Assembly (NCBI GenBank): GCA_034439755.1
Contig: JAWXAZ010000103.1
Coordinates: 17,898 to 81,897 of the forward strand
Source: B1 sp034439755
Lineage (GTDB): Bacteria; Bacteroidota; Bacteroidia; UKL13-3
DNA: 64,000 bases
Direction: 5' to 3'
The notes beneath the pieces are model-generated. The model searched no databases, had not been told where the DNA came from, and worked only from the letters and a program-made list of their open reading frames with translations. A program made the translations under genes and the position numbers. Shown piece by piece: positions 35,945-46,289 of this stretch. Every line of letters starts with the position of its first letter. Positions within the stretch are counted from its first letter, which is position 1.

Positions 35945-37360
35945 TTATGATTTTATGAATTGCTTCATGTCCGAAATAAGTTTTTCGGCCAAACTATTGG
36001 CGGTTGTTTCACTCTTACTTTCGGCATAAATACGAATAATGGGCTCGGTGTTCGACCTGCGCAAATGAACCCATTCTGTATCGAATTCAATCTTTAAACC
36101 ATCCACCTCATTGATAGGCTGCTTTTTGTATTTCTCTTTAACCTGACTCATTAACCTGTCGATATCAATTTCTGGCGTAAGTTCTATTTTCTTCTTTGCA
36201 ATGGTATAATCTGGGTAATTTTCCCTAAGCATAGAGCAGATTTTACCAAATTTTGCTAAATGCGATAAAAATAAAGCTATTCCAACCATTGCATCTCTAC
36301 CATAATGCAATTCTGGAAAAATGATTCCGCCATTGCCTTCTCCGCCAATTACAGCCTGCGTGTCCTTCATCATTTTAACCACATTTACCTCGCCCACTGC
36401 ACTTGCTTGGTAACTGCCCTTATTTTTCTCTGTAATGTCTCTCAAAGCACGGGTAGAAGAAAGATTCGATACCGTGTTTTTCTTATAACCCAATCGGGCT
36501 AATTTCTCCTCGCTGGTGTTTTTTAACACATAATCAGCAATGGCTACCAAGGTATATTCTTCCCCAAACATGCTGCCATCTTCGCTCACCAATGCCAACC
36601 TATCTACATCTGGATCAACCACAATGCCCAAATCTGCCTTGTTGCGCTTTACTTCACCCGAAATAGCCGTTAAATTCTCTGGTAATGGCTCTGGGTTATG
36701 CGGAAACTTGCCATCTGGCGTACAATACAATTCAACCACATCATCCACACCCAAGGCACTTAACAACATGGGCAAAGCAATGCCACCAGTTGAATTTACC
36801 GCATCTATAACTACCTTAAATTTCTTTGCCTTTATAGCCGCCACATCCACCAAATCAATGGCCAAAATAGCATCAATATGCTTTTGAATATAATCGTTGC
36901 GCTCAACACGTTTACCTAATTTGTCTACCTCCGCAAACTCAATTTTATTGCTATCGGCAATGGATAAAACTTCTCTGCCTATTTCATCAGAAATGAATTC
37001 ACCTTTATCGTTTAGCAACTTTAAAGCATTCCATTGCTTGGGATTGTGACTGGCAGTTAATATTATTCCACCTTGTGCGCCTTCCATCACCACAGCCATT
37101 TCTACTGTTGGCGTGGTGCTTAAGCCCAAATCAATTACATCAATTCCCAAACCCATCAGGGTTCCGCAAACCAATGAATTCACCATTTCACCCGAAATAC
37201 GGGCATCTCTACCAACCACAATTTTAGCGTGGCTCTGGTTTTGCTTCATTAAATATCCAAATGCAGCTGTGAATTTTACAATGTCTGTAGGGGTTAATGC
37301 TTCTCCGGCTTTTCCGCCAATGGTACCTCTGATACCTGAAATCGATTTTATTAGGGTCAA
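35945..37360 (-). CDS. glmM: Phosphoglucosamine mutase-type phosphohexomutase
   Basis: A 471-residue enzyme of the phosphohexomutase family that converts GlcN-6-P to GlcN-1-P for UDP-GlcNAc synthesis; the family also includes phosphomannomutases, so the exact sugar is not certain. It starts SISGIRGTIGG, has the catalytic phospho-Ser loop TASHNPKQWNALK (Ser near 104), the Mg loop DPDVDRLAL (about 249-257), the sugar loop GEGNGGIIFPE and the C-terminal phosphate loop RRSNTEPIIRIYAE. The start codon is TTG at 37360; no in-frame ATG fits. Confidence 0.9.
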   Translation of the reverse strand: MTLIKSISGIRGTIGGKAGEALTPTDIVKFTAAFGYLMKQNQSHAKIVVGRDARISGEMVNSLVCGTLMGLGIDVIDLGLSTTPTVEMAVVMEGAQGGIILTASHNPKQWNALKLLNDKGEFISDEIGREVLSIADSNKIEFAEVDKLGKRVERNDYIQKHIDAILAIDLVDVAAIKAKKFKVVIDAVNSTGGIALPMLLSALGVDDVVELYCTPDGKFPHNPEPLPENLTAISGEVKRNKADLGIVVDPDVDRLALVSEDGSMFGEEYTLVAIADYVLKNTSEEKLARLGYKKNTVSNLSSTRALRDITEKNKGSYQASAVGEVNVVKMMKDTQAVIGGEGNGGIIFPELHYGRDAMVGIALFLSHLAKFGKICSMLRENYPDYTIAKKKIELTPEIDIDRLMSQVKEKYKKQPINEVDGLKIEFDTEWVHLRRSNTEPIIRIYAESKSETTANSLAEKLISDMKQFIKS

Positions 37361-37507
37361 AACGTATATTTTTAGGGCTGCAAAAATACGGTTAATGTCA
37401 GTATTTAACAGACTTTACTTATGAATATCTGCATAATCTACTCATTATTAATATGTTTAATTAAAATACCACTGCCTTATCCACATGGCAACCAATAAAA
37501 AATACAA

Positions 37508-39226
37508 CTAAAAGTCGTAGTTGCGTGGCACAATATTTAACCGAATACCTATGGTAAAATACTTGGTCTCACTTTTAAAGATAGCCATCTCCGACAAGGT
37601 GCGCCTATACCCAAATTTGGCATCCACAAACAAATTGTGTTTTGGCATGTAACTCACCGTAAAATCAGTCATCAAAAGCTTAGTTTCAATACCCTGACCA
37701 ATATAATTTCCATAAACACCAGACGAATGAGTGTTATAACTCTTGCGAATATCCTTTCCAAAATTGCTGCCATTGGTATCGTTGCCATATAAAGCATAAA
37801 TAATTTTAGCACAAATATTCACCCTATTCAATGGCTGATAACGCAAAATACCAATCCCTTCGTAAAAATTTGCGCCCAAAGGATGTGCCATAAATTGCCT
37901 CATGTTACTAAAAGATTGAGCAGCACTGTAACTGGTATATTGAAACGGTCGCGCTATGTTCAGTTCGCCTTGCAAATCAAGGTTTTTCACCCCTGCTACA
38001 TCAATGTATTTTATTCCGGTTTGAACCGAAAACTTATTATGCATCCACCCATTGCCCGCCATAATTTCCTTTAACACAAACTCCGATATCACAAATTGAC
38101 CGTACAAGGAAAAATGGTTTAAAAAATTATACTTATAGTTCATGCCAATTATGGCCTTATCGGTACTGTTCAACCCATTCTCAACCGATTTATAAAATAT
38201 AATTGGGTTCAAATAATTTGGATCAAACCCCGTATTTACATAACCACTGTCTCTGCGAAACAAAATGGTTTCAAAAATCCCAATATTAAATCGCTTTGTT
38301 AGGTTCAAACTTAAATGATGGGTAGCCATGTAATGCCTCGGCTGCGCTGCATATCCTACTGGATTAGGATCGCGTAACTCTGCCCAAATATTGGTATAAT
38401 TCATTTTCCAAATCCGCGTATTCAAGCGCATCGACAAATACTCGGGTTGCATGTTTCCCATAATAAAGGTTCGGTATCCATCCCCAATAAAATTGCGGTA
38501 ATGGCCAAACTGCAAATCCATGTATTTATTTAATGAACCCGTTACATATCCACTCGATAAAAAGTAACTATAATAAGTGCCATAACCCTTTACAAAATTG
38601 GCATATAAAAGCGTGCCATCTCTTTGGTAATATTCTCCCACCCAACTATATGGCTTTAATATTTCATCGCTAATTTGGGTGTAAAACCCAATGCGCGACC
38701 CCACATTTCCACGTATTTCAACGCCTCTGTTGTTAATCAAAGCACGCTCCCCATTCCATTGGTTGGTCGACATTTGATAGTATAACACAGGATTTACTAC
38801 CAAATTAAAATCTTCTATTTGTGCACTATATATAGCAGCTTTGCGTGTGTACAAGGATTTTAAAAACGGCTTCTTGCTTTGGCTGTGTTCACTTTTACTC
38901 CATTCAAAATTATCATCAATTAAATAGCCCATGTTAAAATAATCTCGCCTCGACAATCCAACGCGATTCACAGGAAAACTATCAATATAATTGGCAATAG
39001 ACATGCGCCTATAACTTTTACCCGAGCTGTGAAAATAATCATTAGCCAACTCACCAGATTTTATCTCTAGGCGATCCAAAATATGCTCACTTAAGCTACC
39101 TTGAGGCACATATGTATGTTGCCCAAAAACCTTAATGCCAGCAAAAAGACAGAGGAAAATACACAGGTGTATATGCCTATAAAGCTTTATACAACTTCTT
39201 TTTTTAAAACTACAGGTCTTTTCCAT
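37508..39226 (-). CDS. Outer-membrane beta-barrel protein, Wzi/RemB-like
   Basis: A 572-residue exported protein with a signal peptide (LCIFLCLFAGIKVFGQ) and many amphipathic strands ending in aromatic residues. It starts HTYVPQGSLSEHILDRLEIKSGE, a pattern seen in Bacteroidota capsule-assembly (Wzi-like) and gliding (RemB-like) barrels. Later strands include YLSMRLNTRIWKMNYTNIWAEL and FETILFRRDSGY. It should sit in the outer membrane. It is downstream of the SirB1-like gene and ends 147 bp before the glmM start. Confidence 0.7.
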   Translation of the reverse strand: MEKTCSFKKRSCIKLYRHIHLCIFLCLFAGIKVFGQHTYVPQGSLSEHILDRLEIKSGELANDYFHSSGKSYRRMSIANYIDSFPVNRVGLSRRDYFNMGYLIDDNFEWSKSEHSQSKKPFLKSLYTRKAAIYSAQIEDFNLVVNPVLYYQMSTNQWNGERALINNRGVEIRGNVGSRIGFYTQISDEILKPYSWVGEYYQRDGTLLYANFVKGYGTYYSYFLSSGYVTGSLNKYMDLQFGHYRNFIGDGYRTFIMGNMQPEYLSMRLNTRIWKMNYTNIWAELRDPNPVGYAAQPRHYMATHHLSLNLTKRFNIGIFETILFRRDSGYVNTGFDPNYLNPIIFYKSVENGLNSTDKAIIGMNYKYNFLNHFSLYGQFVISEFVLKEIMAGNGWMHNKFSVQTGIKYIDVAGVKNLDLQGELNIARPFQYTSYSAAQSFSNMRQFMAHPLGANFYEGIGILRYQPLNRVNICAKIIYALYGNDTNGSNFGKDIRKSYNTHSSGVYGNYIGQGIETKLLMTDFTVSYMPKHNLFVDAKFGYRRTLSEMAIFKSETKYFTIGIRLNIVPRNYDF

Positions 39227-39259
39227 GTCTCAAATGTGCATATTAAATTATTAAAAACA

Positions 39260-40198
39260 TTATTCAGGATCAAGACCCAACTCGTGAAAATCTGCCAAGG
39301 GCGGCTCTCCCAAAGAATACAAAATTTTGAGAATCTCTTGTTGCTTAAAAGGCTTTTTTAACTTCTCATACGATGAAGCCAAATTTCTGAGGATGCGTTT
39401 GATCATATCCAAATTGCTACACGGATTCAGAAAATCGGTTTTAGTTTCAATGTGAATTTGGGTGAGAAATTGCTCTAAATTGCCTTTTGTAAAAATGGTT
39501 CCACCATTAAAGGCATTGATATAAAACAAAATTTTCCCGCTTTGGTTCAGTATTTCCTCTATATCATTGAACCGCATTTCTACATTGCTCTTACCAAATT
39601 CCTCCATGTAAGCCATCACAAAATGCTGCGGTAAGTTAACCCCAAAAATAGGAATGTTGAGGCGTTGTGCCACTAGCAAATAAATGGCCGCTAATAAAAT
39701 TGGATTGCCCTTTTTGGTCTCTAAAACTTGGTTAATAAACGAGTTGGCTGGATCGTGGTAATTGTCTACATTGCCCTTAAAACCATGCACTTGATAAATA
39801 ATATAATTGATAATTCGCACCTTTTCATACGCGCTCAATTCATAGTTCATTTCCAACCAAACATCCAACCTCAATTTCTCAATAGCACTCACCAAATTTT
39901 GCTTTGGATAATCCGGAAATCGATATTTACAAACCAAGAAAAGACCTTCCAATAAGTCTTGATCTTTGCTTTTATGCCAAATCTCAAACTCAGAAAACAA
40001 CGCATTAAATTGAAGTTGATGAATGATGTTTTCCAATCGCTGCTGTTGCACCATGTCCTTCAACTCGCCCCAAACCTCCTCTAAAAAAGGAATCACTCCT
40101 ACGCCATAAGACAACAACCGCTCCTCAATATGCTGGAAAACCTCTGGATCTTCATCGTCCAATAAAGCAACTAAAGACTTTAATTCAACTTCATTCAT
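39260..40198 (-). CDS. SirB1/transglutaminase-like protein
   Basis: A 312-residue protein of the SirB1 (transglutaminase-like) family. Family segments are LRLDVWLEMNYELSAYEKVRIINYIIYQ, FKGNVDNYHDPANSFINQVLETKKGNPILLAAIYLLVAQRLNIPIFGVNLPQHF and a C-terminal TPR-like helix pair. The papain-like cysteine is not obvious (the conserved position reads KGNPILL), so catalysis is unlikely. It precedes the barrel gene on the minus strand and follows topA by about 24 bp; function unknown. Confidence 0.8.
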   Translation of the reverse strand: MNEVELKSLVALLDDEDPEVFQHIEERLLSYGVGVIPFLEEVWGELKDMVQQQRLENIIHQLQFNALFSEFEIWHKSKDQDLLEGLFLVCKYRFPDYPKQNLVSAIEKLRLDVWLEMNYELSAYEKVRIINYIIYQVHGFKGNVDNYHDPANSFINQVLETKKGNPILLAAIYLLVAQRLNIPIFGVNLPQHFVMAYMEEFGKSNVEMRFNDIEEILNQSGKILFYINAFNGGTIFTKGNLEQFLTQIHIETKTDFLNPCSNLDMIKRILRNLASSYEKLKKPFKQQEILKILYSLGEPPLADFHELGLDPE

Positions 40199-40222
40199 CG
40201 CTAAAAAAAACTTCTTAAAAAA

Positions 40223-42610
40223 CTATTTAGTAGCCTTTTTAACTGCTTTTTTCTTTGCTGCCGTTTTCTTTACCGCCGTTTTTTTAGTTGGCGTAACAGC
40301 CTTAGGTGCCGCTTTTTTACCTGCGGGCTTTGCCTCTGCAGCAATTATTCCAGCAACAATTTCATAGGTTAATTCTTCAACCTTTTGAGTTTTTGCCAAG
40401 CGATAATTGTCTTTTCCCTTAGCAATATATGGGCCCCAACGACCCATTAGCACTTTAATGTCAGCATCTTCCTCAAATGTTTTCAATAATTTATTGGCAT
40501 CAGAAATACGCTTTCCCTCAATCAATTCAACCGCCCTAGCCTCATCTATGGCAAAAACATCATCCGTTTTAGGGATACTTATGAACTTACTATCATGCAT
40601 TAAATATGGTCCGAACCTACCTATGGCTGCCTTAATATTCTTTCCTTCAAATTCGCCCACAACCCGCGGCAATTTAAATAATTCTAATGCCTCTTCTACC
40701 GTAATCGTTTCGGTTAACTGTCCTGCCCTAAGGCTTGCATACCTTGGCTTTTCCTTCTCATCATCAGAATTTTCGCCTATTTGAGCATACGGGCCATATC
40801 TACCAACTTTTACGTAAATCGTTTTTCCGCTTTCTGGATCTGTTCCCAAAGTCCTTTCTGCATTCTGCCTTTCAGCTGTTTCATTCGTATTCGTTACCGT
40901 AGCATGAAAAGGTCCATAAAACTTCTCAATCATTTTATTCCACACCAAATGCCCACGGGCAATCTTATCAAATTCCTCTTCCACACTGGCGGTAAAACCA
41001 AAGTCCATTATCTGCTCAAAATGCTTACCCAAGAAATCGGTCACAATCATTCCAATATCACTTGGAAACAATTTAGACTTTTCACTCGCATACTTCTCTA
41101 CCCGCGCATCCCTTTGAATGTGTTCTTTCTCCAACGTTAATTGAACAAAGTTTCGCTCCTTACCTTCTCTATCTTCTTTTAGCACATAGCCACGCTTTTG
41201 AATAGTCGAAATGGTTGGCGCATAAGTAGAAGGCCTTCCTATTCCCAATTCCTCCAACCGCTTTACCAAACTCGCCTCTGTATACCTGGGTGCAGGGCGG
41301 GTAAACTTCTCTGTTGCTTGTACCTGAATAATATTCAATTGCTCACCAATGCTTAAGGGAGGCAACATTTTGCTGCCTTCATCCTCCTGCTCATCATCGG
41401 TACTCTCTAAATATACTTTTAAAAATCCATCAAATTTCAATACTTCACCTGTGGCAACCAATTGCTCTGGTATGCCAGAAATTGAAATAGTTGCTACCGT
41501 TTTTTCAATCTGAGCTTTAGACATTTGAGAGGCAATGGCTCGTTTATAAATAAGATCGTATAAGCGCTTTTCTTGCGGCGACCCCTCAACCTCTACATTT
41601 TCAAAATATGTGGGTCTAATAGCCTCGTGCGCCTCTTGCGCACTATCATTCTTAGTGGTATAGCGCATTGGCCTGCTGTATTGCGGACCAAAGTTCTCGC
41701 TTATATAACTTATGGCACTAGATATAGCCGTTTCAGATAAGTTCACACTATCTGTACGCATATATGTAATTAACCCGCTTTCATATAATTTTTGAGCAAC
41801 ACTCATGGTGGTACTCACGCCAAAACCCATCTTTCTACTGGCTTCCTGTTGCAAGGTAGAAGTGGTAAACGGTGGCGCTGGAGATTTCTCACTAGGCTTT
41901 ACCTCCAAATTTTTAATGGTAAAACTAGCGCCTCTGCACTTTTCTAAAAAGGCCATTGCCTCCGCTTCTGTCTCATAACGCTTGCCCAATTCGGCATCCA
42001 TTTGTTTTCCACCAACAGAAAATTTAGCAATTACCCTAAAAGCAGAGTGGTAATTAAATTGGTTAATCTCCCTTTCTCTATCTACAATTAACCTAACTGA
42101 TACAGATTGAACCCTACCAGCACTTAAATTCGACTTAACCTTTTTCCACAATACCGGCGATAATTCAAATCCCACTAGCCTATCTAAAACCCTACGGGCT
42201 TGCTGTGCATCCACCAAATTCTTATCAATTCCTCTAGGATTCTCTATTGCCTTTAAGATAGCAGGCTTGGTAATTTCATGAAAAACGATGCGCCGTGTTT
42301 TCTTTTCATCCAAATTCAACACTTCACTTAAATGCCAGCTAATGGCCTCCCCCTCACGGTCCTCATCGGAAGCCAACCAAACCAATTCGGCATCCTTAGA
42401 TAATCTTTTTAATTCGGCTACAATTGCCTTCTTATCCTCACTTACCTCATAGCGTGGAGAAAAATCACCTTTAACATCTATGGCATCATCTCCTTTAGCA
42501 AGATCTCGAATATGCCCAAAACAACTCTTCACAGTATAGTCATTACCAAGAAATTTCTCTATGGTTTTTGCCTTGGCCGGTGACTCAACAATTACTAAAT
42601 TCTTACTCAT
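40223..42610 (-). CDS. topA: DNA topoisomerase I
   Basis: A 795-residue type IA topoisomerase that relaxes negative supercoils. The Toprim domain opens VIVESPAKAKTIEKFLG and has DEDREGEAISWHL; the catalytic tyrosine is in SGLITYMRTDS. Core elements TSTLQQEASRKMGF and EELGIGRPSTYA follow. The C-terminal region carries three repeats of the type KVGRYGPYAQIGE, IGRFGPYLM and GRWGPYIAKG. The last about 40 residues are Lys/Ala-rich (KKTAVKKTAAKKKAVKK), a histone-like tail common in this phylum. It is followed by the SirB1-like gene. Confidence 0.97.
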   Translation of the reverse strand: MSKNLVIVESPAKAKTIEKFLGNDYTVKSCFGHIRDLAKGDDAIDVKGDFSPRYEVSEDKKAIVAELKRLSKDAELVWLASDEDREGEAISWHLSEVLNLDEKKTRRIVFHEITKPAILKAIENPRGIDKNLVDAQQARRVLDRLVGFELSPVLWKKVKSNLSAGRVQSVSVRLIVDREREINQFNYHSAFRVIAKFSVGGKQMDAELGKRYETEAEAMAFLEKCRGASFTIKNLEVKPSEKSPAPPFTTSTLQQEASRKMGFGVSTTMSVAQKLYESGLITYMRTDSVNLSETAISSAISYISENFGPQYSRPMRYTTKNDSAQEAHEAIRPTYFENVEVEGSPQEKRLYDLIYKRAIASQMSKAQIEKTVATISISGIPEQLVATGEVLKFDGFLKVYLESTDDEQEDEGSKMLPPLSIGEQLNIIQVQATEKFTRPAPRYTEASLVKRLEELGIGRPSTYAPTISTIQKRGYVLKEDREGKERNFVQLTLEKEHIQRDARVEKYASEKSKLFPSDIGMIVTDFLGKHFEQIMDFGFTASVEEEFDKIARGHLVWNKMIEKFYGPFHATVTNTNETAERQNAERTLGTDPESGKTIYVKVGRYGPYAQIGENSDDEKEKPRYASLRAGQLTETITVEEALELFKLPRVVGEFEGKNIKAAIGRFGPYLMHDSKFISIPKTDDVFAIDEARAVELIEGKRISDANKLLKTFEEDADIKVLMGRWGPYIAKGKDNYRLAKTQKVEELTYEIVAGIIAAEAKPAGKKAAPKAVTPTKKTAVKKTAAKKKAVKKATK

Positions 42611-42707
42611 CTTTTCTGCTTTCTCTTTTTAATCAGAATGCTAAATTTCACATGAAGCAACATTCTTTGTGGGGCACAATATCCGAATTACAATCCTTAA
42701 AAAAAAT

Positions 42708-42733
42708 AAAAAGCCGCTAAATAGCGGCTTTTT
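42708..42733 (-). terminator. Rho-independent terminator after the M43 protease gene
   Basis: The sequence is a 12-bp stem (AAAAAGCCGCTA pairing with TAGCGGCTTTTT) with an AA loop. It lies 17 bp downstream of the stop of the minus-strand M43 gene, and the minus strand continues with a T-rich run. It separates that gene from topA. The T run on the plus strand means it could stop transcription either way. Confidence 0.85.
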
Positions 42734-42750
42734 ATCATACTTTTAAGATT

Positions 42751-44607
42751 TTAATCAACCATTAGTTTGTGAACAAACGCGCCTCGGTTAGTCTTTACCT
42801 GAACCAAATATATTCCTGACTCCAAGCTATTTACATCGATTACAGCGCTCTGATTTCCTTCTCCAAATTCCCCCGAAACCACATCCATACATTTCTTACC
42901 CTGCAGGTCTATTAAAGTGATTTCAATGGATTGTTTTACCGGATTTTGGAATATAATGGTCGAAATATCACTGCTTGGGTTTGGAAATACACTAAAATTC
43001 ATTTCGCTTTTCAACCACTCATTTACACTTGTTGGTTCAGAAATACTAAAATCGTCGAAGTAAATATTGTTTCCCCTCAATGATTGTAACTCAAACCTAA
43101 TTTTACAATTGGTATAGGATTTATAAGGTGTTAAATCAACCGTAAATCTCTTCCATTGATTTCCGTCTGGAACAAATGACGAAGTGGAAACACCGCCTGT
43201 TGCCAACTCGGTAGATAAAATCGTTTTAATTAATATTTCGGATCGGCCATAACTATTAGAAATAAAAATCTTAATGCGATCGCCACTTGCTGAGCTGCGC
43301 TTTGCATACGCCTCATAAAAACTCAATGTAGGCGATGATAAACTGCTAATATCAATATTTGGCGTGGTAAAAGCATTGCGAATATTGGTACGCCAATTCT
43401 TCAAATTCATGCTGGCCAAACAACCATTTCCTGATGCCCCAACACTCGCATTAACTTGCCAGCCGCTATCGCCCGGACTCATATAATTTTCTAAATTCCA
43501 TCCAGAACCAGCAATGCTGCCGCTGTTAAAATTATAACTGTATGGCGCCTTAACCGCCGAAGCAGTTAAGGTTTTATAACTACCATCTGCATTCATTCCA
43601 ATATTTGAAAGATTAGAGGTGCTATAAATATTAGCCCTATAACTTGGTAAAATAGCATTTACCCTTGCCTTCTGACCAGTTGTATACATATTTACACAAT
43701 TTCCATTGGCATAATCCATGTAATTTTTAACCAAATCTGGCAAATCTGGAACATCGTTGGTACAAGAGTTTCTTGAAGTAGGACAGCCAGTTGTGGCAGT
43801 TGAAACAGGCGGTGTATCGCAAACTTGGTCGCCCTGGGTAGCACAGTTGCTTGCACTACCACCCACACATCCATTTTGAAACGGATGATACAATCCTACC
43901 CAATGTCCTGCCTCGTGCGTTACAGTTCTTCCTGCTTGAGAAACATCCACATTTTCTACCAACCCCACTTGATCGGCCCTTACAATAATACCATCTGTTG
44001 AAGTATTAGAATTAATCTGGAAAGGGAATTGCGCATAACCCAAAATCATACTACCTGGGTTACCCGTTGAATTATAAATTGAATTTACAACCCATACATT
44101 AAAGTACTTTCTAGCATCCCAATAACTTAAGCCCTTTTGAGGATCTTGTGCATTATCTGTTCCCAAATTATAAATTCGGTTCACCCCATTTGTTGGCAAA
44201 CCATTTGGATCAAACTGAGCCAAACGAAACTCTATTTCCATATCTGCCGATAAGGCATCTGTACTCGTTCCACCATTGGTGCCAGCCACTTTCCTAAAAT
44301 CCTCATTCATCACCCGCAAAGCATCATTAATCTGGGTTTGAGAAATATTCTCCAACCCATATTTATGAATTACATGAAATACAACAGGAATATATTTTAT
44401 AGGTGCCTTCTTGTTCTGAACACCATTTTGCAAATTGGTTTGAGACATAGAAGCTATCAAAGATGCCCTTTGCTCCTCAAACTTAATTTCTGGATTAATC
44501 CTTACTTGCTCCAAATACACCTCATCGGTAAAACAACGAGTAATGTGCTGCGCCTCTGCTAAAAAAACCGACAAACAAAGACTAGCTGCTAAAAAAAGTT
44601 TCTTCAT
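42751..44607 (-). CDS. Secreted M43-type zinc metalloprotease with T9SS sorting domain
   Basis: A 618-residue pappalysin-like protease. It has a signal peptide (KKLFLAASLCLSVFLAEAQ), a propeptide (about 20-70) and the M43 catalytic domain with the metzincin motif HEAGHWVGLYH (His231, His235, His241). A MAM-like or carbohydrate-binding jelly-roll region lies at about 345-520 (YNFNSGSIAGSGWNLENY, IYFDDFSI). The C-terminus is a T9SS type A sorting domain (FSVFPNPSSDISTIIF, GIYLVQVKTNRG, VHKLMVD). It should be exported by T9SS and cut extracellular proteins. It ends at a strong terminator. Confidence 0.93.
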   Translation of the reverse strand: MKKLFLAASLCLSVFLAEAQHITRCFTDEVYLEQVRINPEIKFEEQRASLIASMSQTNLQNGVQNKKAPIKYIPVVFHVIHKYGLENISQTQINDALRVMNEDFRKVAGTNGGTSTDALSADMEIEFRLAQFDPNGLPTNGVNRIYNLGTDNAQDPQKGLSYWDARKYFNVWVVNSIYNSTGNPGSMILGYAQFPFQINSNTSTDGIIVRADQVGLVENVDVSQAGRTVTHEAGHWVGLYHPFQNGCVGGSASNCATQGDQVCDTPPVSTATTGCPTSRNSCTNDVPDLPDLVKNYMDYANGNCVNMYTTGQKARVNAILPSYRANIYSTSNLSNIGMNADGSYKTLTASAVKAPYSYNFNSGSIAGSGWNLENYMSPGDSGWQVNASVGASGNGCLASMNLKNWRTNIRNAFTTPNIDISSLSSPTLSFYEAYAKRSSASGDRIKIFISNSYGRSEILIKTILSTELATGGVSTSSFVPDGNQWKRFTVDLTPYKSYTNCKIRFELQSLRGNNIYFDDFSISEPTSVNEWLKSEMNFSVFPNPSSDISTIIFQNPVKQSIEITLIDLQGKKCMDVVSGEFGEGNQSAVIDVNSLESGIYLVQVKTNRGAFVHKLMVD

Positions 44608-44651
44608 TAAAATAAATTATGTGAACCTAATTATATCTATAGACAACAAAC

Positions 44652-45743
44652 TTAAGCAAAAGGTTTCAAATTCATGCCCTGCCACCTAAGATAATGATCT
44701 ACCAACACCAAGGCCGCCATTGCCTCTACAATAGGCACAGCCCTTGGCACAACGCACGAATCATGCCTTCCCTCCACCAATATTTTTACACAATCATGAT
44801 GTTTATCCACACTTTCCTGCGCAATTTTTATAGAGGCCACAGGCTTAAATGCTACCCTAAAATAAATATCCTCGCCATTCGAAAGGCCTCCCTGCACACC
44901 GCCACTCCTATTGGTTTTTGTTAAAACCTTGCCTTCTACATTTTCAAAAACATCGTTGTGCTCACTCCCTTTCATGCCAGCAGCCGCAAAACCAGATCCC
45001 AAATCAAACCCTTTTACCGCATTTATTCCCATCATGGCCTTAGCCAAATCTGCATGCAACTTATCAAATACGGGCTCTCCCAAACCTATGGGCACATTTT
45101 TTACCACACAAGTAATTACGCCGCCCAAAGAATCTCCAGCCAATTTTGCAGCCTCTATGGCAACTATCATTTTCTCAGAAACACCCTCGTCTGGGCATCT
45201 TACCAAGCTTTTTTCGGTTTGAACCAAATCCATTTGCGTGTAATCTTTTTGGCAAACTACTTGATGAATTTGAGAAACATAAGCCTGCACGCTTAACCCC
45301 AATTGCTGTAAAATCATTTTCGCAAAAGCCCCGCCAATTACCCTGGCAACAGTCTCCCTTGCCGATTGTCGACCTCCCCCACGATGATCTCTTATGCCAT
45401 ACTTTTTCTCATAAGTATAATCTGCATGCGAAGGCCTATACACATCCTTTAATGCATCATAGTCTTCGCTTCGCGTATCCTTGTTTCTAACCAAAATTGC
45501 AATTGGCGTACCCAAAGTCTTGCCCTCAAAAATGCCACTCAAAACCTCAAAATCCTCTGCCTCATTCCTCTGTGAACTCAACGCATTTTGACCAGGTTTT
45601 CTGCGAGCCAAATCGTACCGCAACAAATCAAAGTTTACCAGCATATTTGGCACACAACCATCTATAACCACCCCAATTCCTGCACCATGACTTTCACCAA
45701 ATGTAGTAATCGAAAATGCCTTCCCAAATGTATTTCCTGTCAT
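44652..45743 (-). CDS. aroC: Chorismate synthase
   Basis: AroC makes chorismate from EPSP with reduced FMN, the last step of the shikimate pathway. The 363-residue protein starts GNTFGKAFSITTFGESHG and has the three family signatures: GESHGAGIGVVIDGC, ARRKPGQ and GGGRQSARETVARV, followed by SGGVQGGLSNGEDIYFRVAFKP. The gene is 12 bp after the KITE-like gene of the SMC operon, so it may share a transcript with that system. aroB and aroA lie near 59-61 kb. Confidence 0.97.
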   Translation of the reverse strand: MTGNTFGKAFSITTFGESHGAGIGVVIDGCVPNMLVNFDLLRYDLARRKPGQNALSSQRNEAEDFEVLSGIFEGKTLGTPIAILVRNKDTRSEDYDALKDVYRPSHADYTYEKKYGIRDHRGGGRQSARETVARVIGGAFAKMILQQLGLSVQAYVSQIHQVVCQKDYTQMDLVQTEKSLVRCPDEGVSEKMIVAIEAAKLAGDSLGGVITCVVKNVPIGLGEPVFDKLHADLAKAMMGINAVKGFDLGSGFAAAGMKGSEHNDVFENVEGKVLTKTNRSGGVQGGLSNGEDIYFRVAFKPVASIKIAQESVDKHHDCVKILVEGRHDSCVVPRAVPIVEAMAALVLVDHYLRWQGMNLKPFA

Positions 45744-45755
45744 GATGGTTTTCTG

Positions 45756-46289
45756 TTATTTTGATTCAGTTTCCTTTGCCAATTTTCCTTTGGCAAAATC
45801 TGCCGCAAAATCAACGAAAACTTTATACGCTTGGGTAAACGAAAACTTGCCATCTCCATTCCGCTCAACAATATTTCTGCGGGCCAAAGTCCTAATAAAA
45901 TCGCGCCTCGACTCACTGTTTCGTAATTGATTGTTCGATGCTATTAACTCGGCATAAGCACTGTTATCAAAATACGCATCTAACTTTTCATGCTCTATTT
46001 CTGCATACTGTATTTCTTCCAAAAAGTTCTTTCCATCCTTGTCCAATTCATAACAAAGTATGGCAAAAAACATACAAATATCCCTACTCAATTGCTCTGC
46101 GGTTTCATAACTCAACAAAAAAGCAAAATCACTTTTCACCTCCAATTCATACCCGAAACTTTCTTTAAAAAACTTTTCATAAAAAGGTACCTGCTCCTTT
46201 AAAGAAACAAACTTCTGGTCGCTGGCCAAGATGAATTTTCCATTCATCAAATCATTCACTATTTCTTTATGATATCTAGGATATTCCAT
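45756..46289 (-). CDS. KITE-like subunit of an SMC complex (MksE/JetB-like)
   Basis: A 177-residue protein, the third gene of the SMC operon. It is rich in winged-helix-like segments (DFAFLLSYETAEQLSRDICMFFAIL, SESRRDFIRTLARRNIVERNGDGKFSFTQAYKVF), which fit the MukE/MksE/JetB (KITE) class. Such subunits bind the kleisin. It overlaps the kleisin-like gene by 14 bp. The call rests mainly on operon position and helix pattern, as primary sequence of this class is poorly conserved. Alternative: an unrelated accessory protein. Confidence 0.65.
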   Translation of the reverse strand: MEYPRYHKEIVNDLMNGKFILASDQKFVSLKEQVPFYEKFFKESFGYELEVKSDFAFLLSYETAEQLSRDICMFFAILCYELDKDGKNFLEEIQYAEIEHEKLDAYFDNSAYAELIASNNQLRNSESRRDFIRTLARRNIVERNGDGKFSFTQAYKVFVDFAADFAKGKLAKETESK